This document shows, piece by piece, positions 7,142 to 14,177 of a DNA stretch of 16,771 bases (positions are counted from its first letter, which is position 1; each line of letters starts with the position of its first letter). The stretch spans positions 1 to 16,771 of the forward strand of contig CAJUFU010000068.1 of NCBI GenBank assembly GCA_910585555.1, in the 5' to 3' direction. Source of the stretch: an uncultured Lachnospiraceae bacterium (GTDB lineage Bacteria; Bacillota; Clostridia; Lachnospirales; Lachnospiraceae). Made by a program: the position numbers and the translations under genes. Under the pieces are notes generated by a model. The model had not been told where the DNA came from. It did not search any database and saw only the letters and a program-made list of their open reading frames with translations.

Positions 7142-7157
7142 AAGGGGAGGTTTTGTG

Positions 7158-7817
7158 ATGAGAGCGATACAATTTATGATGATTGATTATATCAAGGTAA
7201 AACAGCAGATTTATTTTATGCCATTATTTATTCTGATAGCATTTGTTTTATGGGGACGTGGTTTTTCGATTTTGATGCCCTTTTCCTATATGATATTTGT
7301 AGCGATTATTTTTGCAACATCGCCTTTTGGCGCCTGCAAAAGAGGGGATGCAGGTTTTTTGGTATTACTACCCTCTACAACAACGCACAGGGTGTTGGGG
7401 AGATTTCTGTACGGTATGTCATTTGTAGGCTTTGCGGTGGTATGCTGTGGGATTTTTGCGGCAGTCTGCCAGATGATGGGGAAGAAAATGGAAATATGGG
7501 AGGCAATCAGCTGCTTATTTCTCCTGGCGTTTTGCATGATAATTATCACGTTGGAATTTCTGATTCTATATCTGGCGGGGGAACATATGGCGTCTCAGCT
7601 GTTAGGGATTGTGAGAGTGGCGCCGCCCATGGCCGCTTTCTTTGCTATCATGTATGTTATGGATGATATGGAGGTGTCGGGGCAGATTTCCATGATGCAT
7701 AATCCGGAAGGCGGCCTGCTGCGGATAGGGATTCTTGCCGTGGCCGCAGCGTTTGCGGTATGGGTGGTATCCGTTGTAATCTGTGTGAAAGTGACGGCGA
7801 AGCGGGATTATGTGTAG
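7158..7817 (+). CDS. ABC-2 type transporter permease
   Basis: This 219-residue integral membrane protein has about six hydrophobic segments: a pair near residues 20-52, others near 85-108 and 118-142, one around 150-170, and a last one at about 188-212. The short soluble loop carrying FGACKRGDAGFLVLLPSTTTHRVLGRFLYG resembles the ABC-2 permease family found with YtrB/BcrA-type ATPases. ATG 7158 has AAGGGGAGG at 7142-7150. Reading further upstream in the same frame is possible but would overlap the ATPase gene by more than 130 bases, so it is not used. It presumably forms the membrane channel for the preceding ATPase, as a homodimer. Substrate unknown. Confidence 0.87.
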   Translation: MRAIQFMMIDYIKVKQQIYFMPLFILIAFVLWGRGFSILMPFSYMIFVAIIFATSPFGACKRGDAGFLVLLPSTTTHRVLGRFLYGMSFVGFAVVCCGIFAAVCQMMGKKMEIWEAISCLFLLAFCMIIITLEFLILYLAGEHMASQLLGIVRVAPPMAAFFAIMYVMDDMEVSGQISMMHNPEGGLLRIGILAVAAAFAVWVVSVVICVKVTAKRDYV

Positions 7818-7922
7818 AACTTGATCAGACTGATTCGGCAGATGATTTTGCAAAGATGTGAACTGTAATTTTTGTCAGGACATAGGAAATATTTTCAGAA
7901 GATTTCAGAGTAAATATTGCTA

Positions 7923-7972
7923 TTGACTTATATAGGTTGTCTATATATAATAATATATAGACAACCTATATA
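7923..7972 (+). promoter_or_regulatory. Promoter overlapped by a perfect 20-bp inverted repeat (PadR operator)
   Basis: TTGACT (7923-7928) and TATAAT (7946-7951) are spaced by 17 bp. A perfect inverted repeat with 20-bp arms at 7929-7948 and 7953-7972, four bases apart, covers the spacer, the -10 and the start region. The core arms contain GGTTGTC and GACAACC. A dyad here would block polymerase when bound, as in autorepressed PadR genes. As RNA it could also form a hairpin, but most of the left arm precedes the expected start of transcription. Confidence 0.85.
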
Positions 7973-8022
7973 TTTTGCAAATTATTACATTCATGCTATT
8001 TGGGGAAAGGAGGAAAACAGTT

Positions 8023-8364
8023 ATGGCGGTAGACAGGAGTCTGGTATCCGGCAGTATGGCAATGTTATTGTTGCAGCTGTTGGAAGAGCGGGATTTATAC
8101 GGTTATGAGATGATTGAGACATTGCGCGAGCGGTCTAACCAGGTGTTTGAACTAAAGGCAGGAACTTTATATCCGCTTTTACATTCCCTGGAAGAGAAGA
8201 ATCTGGTGACGGCCTATGAACGGGAAGTATCCGGTAAGGTGCGGAAGTATTACAGCATTACCAAAGAGGGAAAACACTTCCTGCGAAAGAAAAAGGAAGA
8301 GTGGAAAGAATATACAGCCGGTGTGGAAGGCGTGATTGGGGGTCTGGCTTATGGATGCATGTGA
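8023..8364 (+). CDS. PadR-family transcriptional regulator
   Basis: This is a 113-residue winged-helix repressor. The PadR fold is plain: GSMAMLLLQLLEERDLYGYEMIETLRERS, then the motif ELKAGTLYPLLHSLEEKNLVTAYERE and the wing GKVRKYYSITKEGKHFL, ending in a C-terminal helix that would dimerise. ATG 8023 is preceded by AAAGGAGG at 8006-8013. It overlaps the next gene by 14 bases. PadR genes coupled in this way to a gene with a PadR-associated N-terminal domain are common in Firmicutes, where the pair acts as a small regulatory unit. It probably binds the long palindrome over its own promoter; the inducer is unknown. Confidence 0.95.
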   Translation: MAVDRSLVSGSMAMLLLQLLEERDLYGYEMIETLRERSNQVFELKAGTLYPLLHSLEEKNLVTAYEREVSGKVRKYYSITKEGKHFLRKKKEEWKEYTAGVEGVIGGLAYGCM

Positions 8365-9772
8365 ATACATAGAGGCGGCGGCTTCCCAGATTCGTTCCAG
8401 ACGGGCCCGGGATATGGTGGCGAAAGAGCTGGAGGCCCACATAGAAGATCAGGCGGCATACTGCAGGGAGCAGGGAATGTCGGAGGAAGAAGCTAATCTG
8501 GAAGCCGTGCGGCAGATGGGAGACCCGGTGGAGGTGGGAATTTCCATGGACCGGATTCATAGGCCGCAGACGGATTGGAAGATGGTTCTCATGCTGGTGC
8601 TTCTGTGTGTGCTGGGGCTTTGCCTGCAGATTGCTTTTAACAGGGATGTCAGAAAAGCGGAGATAGCATCGTTACTAGAAAGCGGTACGGTGGTATCCCA
8701 GGATTACTTATTAGCAGGGGTGTCCAGAAGTCTTCTGGTTACATTATGCAGTTCACTGATCTTGGGGATTTTAGTCTGTATAATCGATTACACCGTTATA
8801 TTGCGGTATATGCCCTGGTTCATCTGCCTGATGCTGATGATTTTGGGGATACAAGCGCTGTTAATGGGTTATAGGCTGGTAATTCCTGTGTATGCGTATT
8901 ATCTTCTGGTGCCGCTCTATGCAAGTCTTCTGTACCGGTATCGGAGCGGGGGATTTAGAGGATTTGCAGGCGGAATGCTTTTGTTGGTACTGATGCTGGT
9001 TATTATGGGCATTCTAAAAGGTGCTGCTCTGGCGCTCTATGGCTATTCGGGGCTGCGGTTTTGTTTTGTGCTGGCGGTGACGCTCAGTGTGGCTGTGTTG
9101 TGCGGATGGTATGGAGAGCAGAAAAGAGGCAAACTGCTCTTCTTGTGGGGCGGAGGCCTTTTGCTGTTTTGCATGGCGGTGCAGTATATGCTTCTAAAGG
9201 ACGGATTTAAGGGTCAACGAATCCGGGCTATCCTGCATCCCTATGATTATGCCGGGGAAGGCGGCTATTATGTGGTGATGGTTCGGGGCTGGCTTGGCAG
9301 ATGTACGCTGTGGGGGAATCCGGAAGCGGCGTCCCAGTACGCGCAAGGTTATCGGGATGTCTACCTTATGGATGCGTACTTTAGCCCGGATGACGGCAAT
9401 ATCCTGTATTTGTTTTTGCGTTATGGAATTGTGCCGGGTATTATAGTATGTCTGATTTTCCTTGGGTGTATCGGTTATTTTATGTACAGATGCCTGCGGC
9501 AGAAAAACCAGCTTGGAAGGGTGACAGGAGCTGGGTGCTGTATTGTATTTTTGACAGAATTCTGCGCTTATATGATGAGTAATCTGGGATTGCTTCCCTG
9601 GGCGGCGGGTCTTCCCTTTCTCTCCTATGGCAGGATAGATATTGAGATATGGGCCGTACTTATGGGATTTGTTTTCAGTATTATACGCTACCAGCATTTG
9701 CTCCCAGCAGAGCGTGTGGGTAAAAAGCCAAGATACAGATACCGCCTTAAGATAGAGAAAGTCACAATGTAG
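8351..9772 (+). CDS. SEDS (FtsW/RodA/SpoVE-like) membrane protein with PadR-associated N-terminal domain
   Basis: This 473-residue protein starts at ATG 8351 (GGGGG at 8338-8342); an in-frame TTG at 8336 is weaker. Residues 1-68 are a soluble helical domain with ELEAHIEDQ and EEEANLEAVRQMGDPVEVG, the pattern of the HAAS/permease-prefix domains that follow PadR genes. About ten membrane segments follow from residue 78. SEDS hallmarks are the loop RIRAILHPYDYAGEGGYYV, then PDDGNILYLFLRYG, where Asp348 aligns with the catalytic HTD aspartate of RodA/FtsW, and NLGLLPWAAGLPFLSYG (411-427). SEDS proteins polymerise lipid II, and here the catalytic Asp seems kept although the surrounding motif is divergent. 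No penicillin-binding partner is adjacent. It may be an auxiliary glycan polymerase released or made under PadR control. Confidence 0.85.
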   Translation: MDACEYIEAAASQIRSRRARDMVAKELEAHIEDQAAYCREQGMSEEEANLEAVRQMGDPVEVGISMDRIHRPQTDWKMVLMLVLLCVLGLCLQIAFNRDVRKAEIASLLESGTVVSQDYLLAGVSRSLLVTLCSSLILGILVCIIDYTVILRYMPWFICLMLMILGIQALLMGYRLVIPVYAYYLLVPLYASLLYRYRSGGFRGFAGGMLLLVLMLVIMGILKGAALALYGYSGLRFCFVLAVTLSVAVLCGWYGEQKRGKLLFLWGGGLLLFCMAVQYMLLKDGFKGQRIRAILHPYDYAGEGGYYVVMVRGWLGRCTLWGNPEAASQYAQGYRDVYLMDAYFSPDDGNILYLFLRYGIVPGIIVCLIFLGCIGYFMYRCLRQKNQLGRVTGAGCCIVFLTEFCAYMMSNLGLLPWAAGLPFLSYGRIDIEIWAVLMGFVFSIIRYQHLLPAERVGKKPRYRYRLKIEKVTM

Positions 9773-9811
9773 CGAAAATTGGCGGTTTCAGGAAATTCCA
9801 GAACATTCTTC

Positions 9812-9879
9812 TTGCAAAGGGGCATACTTTACAGTATGATAAATACAATGAGCGGTCCAAACGATAATAAATGGACCGC
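9812..9879 (+). promoter_or_regulatory. Promoter and leader hairpin upstream of the small membrane protein gene at 9912
   Basis: TTGCAA (9812-9817) and TATGAT (9835-9840) are 17 bp apart. Just after the expected start site, GCGGTCCA (9852-9859) pairs perfectly with TGGACCGC (9872-9879) around a 12-base loop. No T-run follows, so it is a stable leader hairpin, not an evident terminator. Confidence 0.5.
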
Positions 9880-9911
9880 AGGATTTATGTCTGATTGTGA
9901 GGAGGGGCATC

Positions 9912-10388
9912 ATGAAGAGAGAATGGAATGTAACGGATGGAATGGGTAACATGCATCACATTACGTATAAGGCCGGCGGCTTTGGCGGCGCGAAGTACAT
10001 AATTGATAATGATACCTACAAATGCAAATCCAAGAACTGGTTTGTCATGTTAGCGGATGTGCAGATCAGTATGCCGGGTGCGGACTGTAACCTGGTGGTG
10101 GTGGGCAACAGTGTAAGGCTTGCTGTCAATGGTACTTATTTAGATGACGGGACACCTTACGAGCCGGTAAGAAACCTGCCCGGGTGGGTCAACGTGATGA
10201 TAACTATCTGCGGAATCGCCGGATTTTTGGGAGCAAAATTTGTGGGTCTGATACTTTCTGTTTTTGTGGATATGTTCAGTATTAAGTTCTGCCTGAAAGG
10301 AAAGAATGGCGCCGCCATTGGATTGTTTGTTGGATTTTTGGTATTGATAGTGGTCTGGATTATTGTTCAGTTTCTTTTCCTGATATAA
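9912..10388 (+). CDS. Small membrane protein of unknown function
   Basis: This 158-residue protein starts at ATG 9912, eight bases after GAGGAGGGG. Residues 1-88 look soluble and beta-rich, with repeated short strands (ITYKAGGFGGAKYIIDN, NLVVVGNSVRLAVNGTYLDDG). The C-terminal part has a hydrophobic stretch at about 92-123 that could hold one or two passes and a last segment at about 134-157. I do not recognise a family; a faint similarity of the first half to FAIM-like beta domains is not strong enough to name it. It has its own promoter and stands 99 bases before another small membrane protein, so the two may be co-transcribed. It is most likely an envelope protein with its beta domain on one face of the membrane. 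Confidence 0.75.
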   Translation: MKREWNVTDGMGNMHHITYKAGGFGGAKYIIDNDTYKCKSKNWFVMLADVQISMPGADCNLVVVGNSVRLAVNGTYLDDGTPYEPVRNLPGWVNVMITICGIAGFLGAKFVGLILSVFVDMFSIKFCLKGKNGAAIGLFVGFLVLIVVWIIVQFLFLI

Positions 10389-10487
10389 GTGTGCAGGCAA
10401 ACCATATTTTGGGGGAATATGCACTGGTGCTGCACTACAGTTTGCAATGCAGCGTTATAACATAAAGTTATGGAGAGGAGAACCAAC

Positions 10488-10937
10488 GTGGAAGAGAATC
10501 AGAATTATGGACAGCAGCCTTATGGCGACCAGCAGAATAATCAACAGCCTTATGGTGACCAGCAGTACAATCAGCAGGCTTATGGCAATCAGCAGTATAA
10601 CCAGCAGGCTTATGGCAATCAGCAATATAATCAGATGCCTTACGCCCAGCCGGTGAAACCGGTGGTATATGATGTGCTTCCCACCGGACACAGCGGGTAT
10701 GCGGTTGCGTCTTTGATATGCGGTGTTTTGAGTATTGTATTTTTCTGGCTTCCGTTTATCGATCTGGGGATAAGTATTGCAGGATTGGTCTGCGCAATCG
10801 TTACGCTGAGCAAGGGATATGACGGTAAGGGAATGGCAATCGGCGGCTTGGTAACATCCATCATCGGTCTGCTTTTGAGCCTGTATATGACGTTCTGTGT
10901 AGTAGTTTTGGGTATGGCGGTTTGGTCAGTCATGTAA
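10488..10937 (+). CDS. DUF4190-like small membrane protein with Q/Y/G-rich tandem-repeat N-terminus
   Basis: This 149-residue protein starts at GTG 10488, seven bases after GGAGAGGAG (10472-10480); the ATG at 10470 lies in that ribosome binding site and is rejected. Residues 9-51 are four ten-residue repeats of the form QQ(P/A)YG(D/N)QQ(Y/N)N plus a partial copy, low in complexity and likely disordered. The membrane core has GHSGYAVASLICGVLSIVFFWLP and a second hairpin GKGMAIGGLVTSIIGLLLS, the arrangement of DUF4190 proteins. Such proteins usually carry a P/Q/Y/G-rich cytoplasmic tail; their role is not established. A hairpin terminator follows at 10961-11002. Confidence 0.83.
   Translation: MEENQNYGQQPYGDQQNNQQPYGDQQYNQQAYGNQQYNQQAYGNQQYNQMPYAQPVKPVVYDVLPTGHSGYAVASLICGVLSIVFFWLPFIDLGISIAGLVCAIVTLSKGYDGKGMAIGGLVTSIIGLLLSLYMTFCVVVLGMAVWSVM
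10512..10640 (+). repeat. Coding 30-bp tandem repeat (four copies and a partial fifth)
   Basis: Units begin at 10512, 10542, 10572 and 10602, with nine bases of a fifth at 10632. Each keeps the reading frame and encodes QQ(P/A)YG(D/N)QQ(Y/N)N. Units 3 and 4 are nearly identical, which points to recent duplication by slippage. Confidence 0.95.
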
Positions 10938-10960
10938 TGGTTTCATACAATATGTAAAAT

Positions 10961-11002
10961 ATCTGCCTTTGGCTGGGGAACAGTCACTGGCAGATTTTTT
11001 TT
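10961..11002 (+). terminator. Rho-independent terminator after the DUF4190-like gene
   Basis: ATCTGCC (10961-10967) pairs with GGCAGAT (10989-10995); GGCTG/CAGTC can extend the pairing inside. Eight T residues follow directly. Confidence 0.82.
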
Positions 11003-11021
11003 GTCATTTTATAAAAAAACG

Positions 11022-11066
11022 TGAACCTTTTAGGACTTAAGGAACTCTTATAAGCAGGTGCACCTG
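11022..11066 (+). promoter_or_regulatory. Possible ECF-type promoter and palindrome upstream of the first sigma-factor gene
   Basis: TGAACCTTTT at 11022-11031 resembles an ECF -35 element, but the matching -10 (somewhere in GGAACTCTTATAAG, 11041-11054) is not clear. Just downstream lies a perfect 12-bp palindrome, CAGGTGCACCTG (11055-11066). The region 10938-11141 holds no gene. Confidence 0.4.
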
Positions 11067-11141
11067 ATACAGCGGATGTAAATAAGCAGACGATGTAGAG
11101 AAGTAAGAAAGAACAGCGCAGAAATATGGAGGAAAGATATT

Positions 11142-11702
11142 TTGACCGAGAAAATGCTGGTGAGACAGATGAAGGAAGGGGATAAAGCATCCTTTGATCT
11201 GCTCTACGAAAAATACAAGAATATGGCACTCCGTACAGCATATCTGATCACAGGCGATCGTTCCTACAGTGAGGATGTGGTACAGGATACTTTTGTCAAA
11301 GTGTATCTGCACTGTAAGGAGCTTAAAAATGACAGCGGATTTAAGGCGTGGATGATGCAGATTCTTGTGAGGACAGCCTATAAGTGCGGCAGGAAGAAGA
11401 GCAGGGAACTGCCGGACGAAGATGTGGTGCAAAAAGCCGACACGGGTTCAAATATCTCCCTACTGGAACAGGTGATCATGCAGGAGGAAACGGAAGCAAT
11501 TGCCGGAGCCGTCAGGGCATTGCCGCTCAAACAGCGGACTGTGGTGGTGCTCTTTTATTACCAGGAGTATCAGATCAACGAGATAGCAGCCATATTGGGC
11601 TGTCTGGAAGGAACCGTAAAGTCAAGACTACATACGGCCAGGAAACGGCTGAAAAGAGCCTTGGAGAACGATTTGAGCGTAACGGTCTCCGGTGTATTGT
11701 GA
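11142..11702 (+). CDS. ECF-type RNA polymerase sigma factor
   Basis: This 186-residue sigma-70 family protein has two domains. Region 2 spans about residues 10-85, with SFDLLYEKYKN, the SEDVVQDTFVKVY core-binding signature and FKAWMMQILVRTAYK. Region 4 spans about 115-172, with AVRALPLKQRTVVVLFYYQEYQINEIAAILG and the recognition helix EGTVKSRLHTARKRL. TTG 11142 follows GGAGG at 11128-11132; an in-frame ATG at 11154 would remove only four residues and is an alternative. It is followed 16 bases later by a membrane protein built like an anti-sigma factor, so the two probably form a regulator pair sensing envelope stress. Autoregulation through the TGAACC element upstream is possible. Confidence 0.94.
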   Translation: MTEKMLVRQMKEGDKASFDLLYEKYKNMALRTAYLITGDRSYSEDVVQDTFVKVYLHCKELKNDSGFKAWMMQILVRTAYKCGRKKSRELPDEDVVQKADTGSNISLLEQVIMQEETEAIAGAVRALPLKQRTVVVLFYYQEYQINEIAAILGCLEGTVKSRLHTARKRLKRALENDLSVTVSGVL

Positions 11703-11718
11703 AGAAAAGAGGTTGCAT

Positions 11719-12501
11719 ATGAAGCGAAGAAAGAATTGGGAAGATAAAATCAAAGATGTGTTGACCTTTCAGTGTGATGGTCTTACCCCGTCCCAGGACT
11801 TAAAAGACAGGATTGACGAAAAGATTTTAACAAGTCAGGAGGCAGAAAGTATGAAACATTTATCAGCGAAAAAATTGATCATTGGCATAGCGGTGGGATG
11901 TCTGCTTATATCGGGCGGTGCATTTGCGGCAGGGCGTGTGGTGTCTGTAAGCTCACATTCTGATTGGAGAGATGGCTGTACAAGTTACAGCGGCATGGAA
12001 CAGCAGGAGAAGAAGCTTGGATATGCGGTAGATTCGGTGGAGCAGTTTTCCAACGGTTACCAGTTTGCAAAGGCGGTAGTCGGCGAGGCGGAAGGAAAAG
12101 ACCAAGATAAGAATACGGTGAGCACAAACAAATTTATGAGCATCGAATACGCCAGGGGAGCGGAACCGACAGTAAGTTTGTATATTGAGAAACCAGAGGT
12201 GACCTTTGTGCGTCCCAAGCCGGCGGAGGCGACGAGAGTATGCGGCGATATTACCTTGTCTTATGACAGTGGGACGTATAAGTTTGTTCCGCCTGACTAT
12301 AAACTGACTGCGGAAGATGAGGAGAATCAGAAGAAGGATAATTATTTTATTAGTTATGGAAGCGACGAAGTGGAGGTTCAGAAAACTTCTGTTGTGGAAT
12401 GGACAAAAGACGGTGTTCGGTATCAGTTTATCGGATTCGACCTGAATTTAACGCCGGATGAGATGTTTGATATGGCGCAAGAGGTTATGGGTACGAAGTA
12501 G
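11719..12501 (+). CDS. Membrane protein, probable anti-sigma factor of the preceding ECF sigma factor
   Basis: This 260-residue protein starts at ATG 11719, preceded by AAGAGG. The first ~50 residues are charged and cytoplasmic (KNWEDKIKDVLTFQCDGLTPSQDLKDRIDEKIL), followed by one membrane segment at about 52-72 and a ~185-residue extracytoplasmic part. A short cytosolic helical region followed by one membrane pass and an outer sensor domain is the usual plan of Firmicute anti-sigma factors, and the gene directly follows the sigma factor. No zinc-binding HxxxCxxC motif is seen, so it is not a ZAS-type anti-sigma. The outer domain is not one I recognise; it contains YIEKPEVTFVRPKPAEATRV and ends MFDMAQEVMGTK. 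The function is inferred from architecture and position. A strong terminator follows. Confidence 0.75.
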   Translation: MKRRKNWEDKIKDVLTFQCDGLTPSQDLKDRIDEKILTSQEAESMKHLSAKKLIIGIAVGCLLISGGAFAAGRVVSVSSHSDWRDGCTSYSGMEQQEKKLGYAVDSVEQFSNGYQFAKAVVGEAEGKDQDKNTVSTNKFMSIEYARGAEPTVSLYIEKPEVTFVRPKPAEATRVCGDITLSYDSGTYKFVPPDYKLTAEDEENQKKDNYFISYGSDEVEVQKTSVVEWTKDGVRYQFIGFDLNLTPDEMFDMAQEVMGTK

Positions 12502-12562
12502 CGGCAGGCTTTCATGAGGCAGCAGGGAAAGACCGGATGAAAGAAAGTTATCTGCGTGTGTT

Positions 12563-12597
12563 AGAAAACTCTCTGTGAATGCAGAGAGTTTTCTATA
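12563..12597 (+). terminator. Hairpin terminator after the anti-sigma-like gene
   Basis: TAGAAAACTCTCTG (12563-12576) pairs perfectly with CAGAGAGTTTTCTA (12583-12596): 14 bp around a six-base loop. The A-rich left side and T-rich right side let it work in both directions. Confidence 0.8.
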
Positions 12598-12684
12598 GCC
12601 TGCCTGTGGCGGCACTACGGTAAGTGCCTATACTGCATATGCAAAAATATGATAAAGAGAAAATGGGTAAAGGGGTAATGGATT

Positions 12685-13518
12685 ATGAAGAAGAAAACAG
12701 GAAAAACCAAAGTATTACTGGGTATGGTCTGTACACTAAATTTATTCATGGCAGGATGCGGCACTACACATGAATATAAGGATACGGCACAAAACGCTGC
12801 GGCATTATCGGAAGCATTAAGCGATACGCCGTCAGAGGATACTGATGCAGAGGCAGAAAAGATACAGGAAAGCGGCACAGGCAGATGGCAGGTTTTAGAG
12901 CCGGAAGCTGCGGCAGCCTGTGATGCGGATTTCAAGGGCAAGGTCTGGAAAATCGGGGAGGATTCTTTTTATATTGCAGAGACAAAAGTTAAACTGCAAG
13001 AGGACGGTTCCCTGACCAGCAGTACGCCCAGTTCCAAAGCGCCTATTCCGGATTCTCAATTGATTCAGGTGGTCTTTGACGAGGATACTTATTTTTATAC
13101 GAGAACCATTTATGATAATGGAGAGAGGCATGAGGATAAAGAAGCGTCTTTTGGGGATTTGCAGCAATATATGCGGGTTGATTTGAAAGGGAAATTCGAA
13201 AATGATATTTTTCATGCCAGGGAAGTACGTATCACGGATACAGGAAGTACCGAGACCGGAAGAAAAGAGTCTGTGGAGCCTGAGGAAACCACGATAGCGG
13301 ATCCTATTACGGGTTTTGTAGAAAAGTATGCGGATAACACTATCATAATCAAGGATCCCGGCGATGGATTGTCCTATTATTTTTCCACAAAGGATGCTGA
13401 AATCATAGAAGGAGATTTGCCTATTGTGGCGGGTGATAAAGTAGAAGTTACTTATCAGGGACTTTTAGGTGATGAAAAGAATCCCGGGGCGTGTAGTGTA
13501 GTATGCAAACTTGAATGA
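12685..13518 (+). CDS. Putative lipoprotein of unknown function
   Basis: This 277-residue protein has a lipoprotein signal peptide: KKKTGKTK, a hydrophobic stretch, and a lipobox FMAGC with Cys25 to be acylated. An acidic linker (to about residue 65) follows. Two segments then look alike: ADFKGKVWKIGEDSFYIAETKVKL (about 81-104) and DPITGFVEKYADNTIIIKD (about 206-224). Each starts a short beta-rich domain in which a G-x-V strand is followed by a D-x-x-x-x-I/F-x-I strand, suggestive of a duplicated OB-like fold. A family name is not clear to me. ATG 12685 is chosen for the signal peptide; AAAGGGG at 12668-12674 is the likely ribosome binding site. It lies between two sigma-factor units, has its own terminator, and may be a target of either. 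That link is only positional. Confidence 0.8.
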   Translation: MKKKTGKTKVLLGMVCTLNLFMAGCGTTHEYKDTAQNAAALSEALSDTPSEDTDAEAEKIQESGTGRWQVLEPEAAAACDADFKGKVWKIGEDSFYIAETKVKLQEDGSLTSSTPSSKAPIPDSQLIQVVFDEDTYFYTRTIYDNGERHEDKEASFGDLQQYMRVDLKGKFENDIFHAREVRITDTGSTETGRKESVEPEETTIADPITGFVEKYADNTIIIKDPGDGLSYYFSTKDAEIIEGDLPIVAGDKVEVTYQGLLGDEKNPGACSVVCKLE

Positions 13519-13547
13519 GATATGTTTCTTTCAAGAGATATGATATG

Positions 13548-13577
13548 ACAGGAAATCAGAAAAGGTTTCCTGTTTTT
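13548..13577 (+). terminator. Rho-independent terminator after the lipoprotein gene
   Basis: ACAGGAAA (13548-13555) pairs perfectly with TTTCCTGT (13566-13573), with a ten-base loop and a T-run through 13577. Confidence 0.78.
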
Positions 13578-13584
13578 GTATTTG

Positions 13585-13613
13585 TGAAACTTTTTGCAAT
13601 CCTTAATCGTATT
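13585..13613 (+). promoter_or_regulatory. ECF-type promoter upstream of the second sigma-factor gene
   Basis: TGAAAC (13585-13590), followed by a T-run, and CGTATT (13608-13613) are 17 bp apart. This matches the TGAAAC...CGT pattern of SigW/SigX/SigV-like ECF promoters, so the gene at 13686 may be autoregulated. Confidence 0.62.
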
Positions 13614-13685
13614 GTATATAGGACGGCCAAAAGAAGTATGTTAAGATGTAGATATCTATAGAATAACAGAGGGAATTACGAGGGG

Positions 13686-14174
13686 ATGGAACAGAGATGG
13701 CATTATCTGGTGGAGGAGTACCAGTCCATGCTGTATCGGATTGCTTTTTCTAATATGAAGAACCGGGCGGACGCCGAGGATGCAGTGCAGGAAGCTTTCC
13801 TGCGCTATATGAAGGATGAGAAGCCGATTCAGAATAAAGAGCATGAGAAAGCGTGGCTCATACGGACCACCATTCACATTTGTCTGGACATTTTGAAGAG
13901 CGGCTGGTATCAGAGGACAGTGTCATGGAACGAGTCCTTTGTGACAGCTGCGCAAAATATTTATCTGCCTTACCAGGTCAAGGATGACAGGACGCTTGAG
14001 GCGGTGTTGCAGCTGCCGGTACATTACCGGAATCCAATCTATCTTTTTTATTATGAAGACTACACAATCCATGAGATTGCCAGTGTGCTGAATGAAAAAG
14101 AGGCGACGATTAAGACGAGGCTGCGCAGGGGCAGGGAGGAAGTTAAGAAAATTCTGACGGAAGGGAGGCCGTAG
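13686..14174 (+). CDS. ECF-like RNA polymerase sigma factor
   Basis: This 162-residue sigma-70 family protein has region 2 at about residues 6-72 (YQSMLYRIAFSNMKNRADAEDAVQEAFLRYM, then KAWLIRTTIHICLDILKS) and region 4 at about 103-156 (LEAVLQLPVHYRNPIYLFYYEDYTIHEIASVLN and the recognition helix EATIKTRLRRGREEVKKIL). ATG 13686 directly follows GAGGGG, too close to be its ribosome binding site; CAGAGGG about 12 bases upstream may serve instead. No membrane anti-sigma gene follows. The next two genes encode soluble proteins of unknown role, the first starting three bases after the stop. An ECF-type promoter at 13585-13613 suggests autoregulation. Confidence 0.92.
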   Translation: MEQRWHYLVEEYQSMLYRIAFSNMKNRADAEDAVQEAFLRYMKDEKPIQNKEHEKAWLIRTTIHICLDILKSGWYQRTVSWNESFVTAAQNIYLPYQVKDDRTLEAVLQLPVHYRNPIYLFYYEDYTIHEIASVLNEKEATIKTRLRRGREEVKKILTEGRP

Positions 14175-14177
14175 AAC

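Noticed and set aside
7005..7157. Upstream extension of the ABC permease from a TTG at 7005
   Set aside because: It would overlap the ATPase gene by 137 bases; ATG 7158 has a strong ribosome binding site and starts a normal permease.
9194..9697. Open frame on the - strand (167 codons) inside the SEDS gene
   Set aside because: It mirrors the conserved SEDS coding region and has no ribosome binding site of note or recognisable domain.
9912..10180. Similarity of the small membrane protein's first half to FAIM-like beta domains
   Set aside because: The resemblance is limited to general strand spacing and a few Gly/Asp positions; not enough to name a family.
10403..10421. CATATT/AATATG hairpin before the DUF4190-like gene
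   Set aside because: It is short and AT-rich, with no T-run or other support; it is likely chance.
10512..10640. 30-bp repeats considered as a CRISPR array
   Set aside because: The units are directly adjacent with no spacers, keep the reading frame, and encode a peptide repeat.
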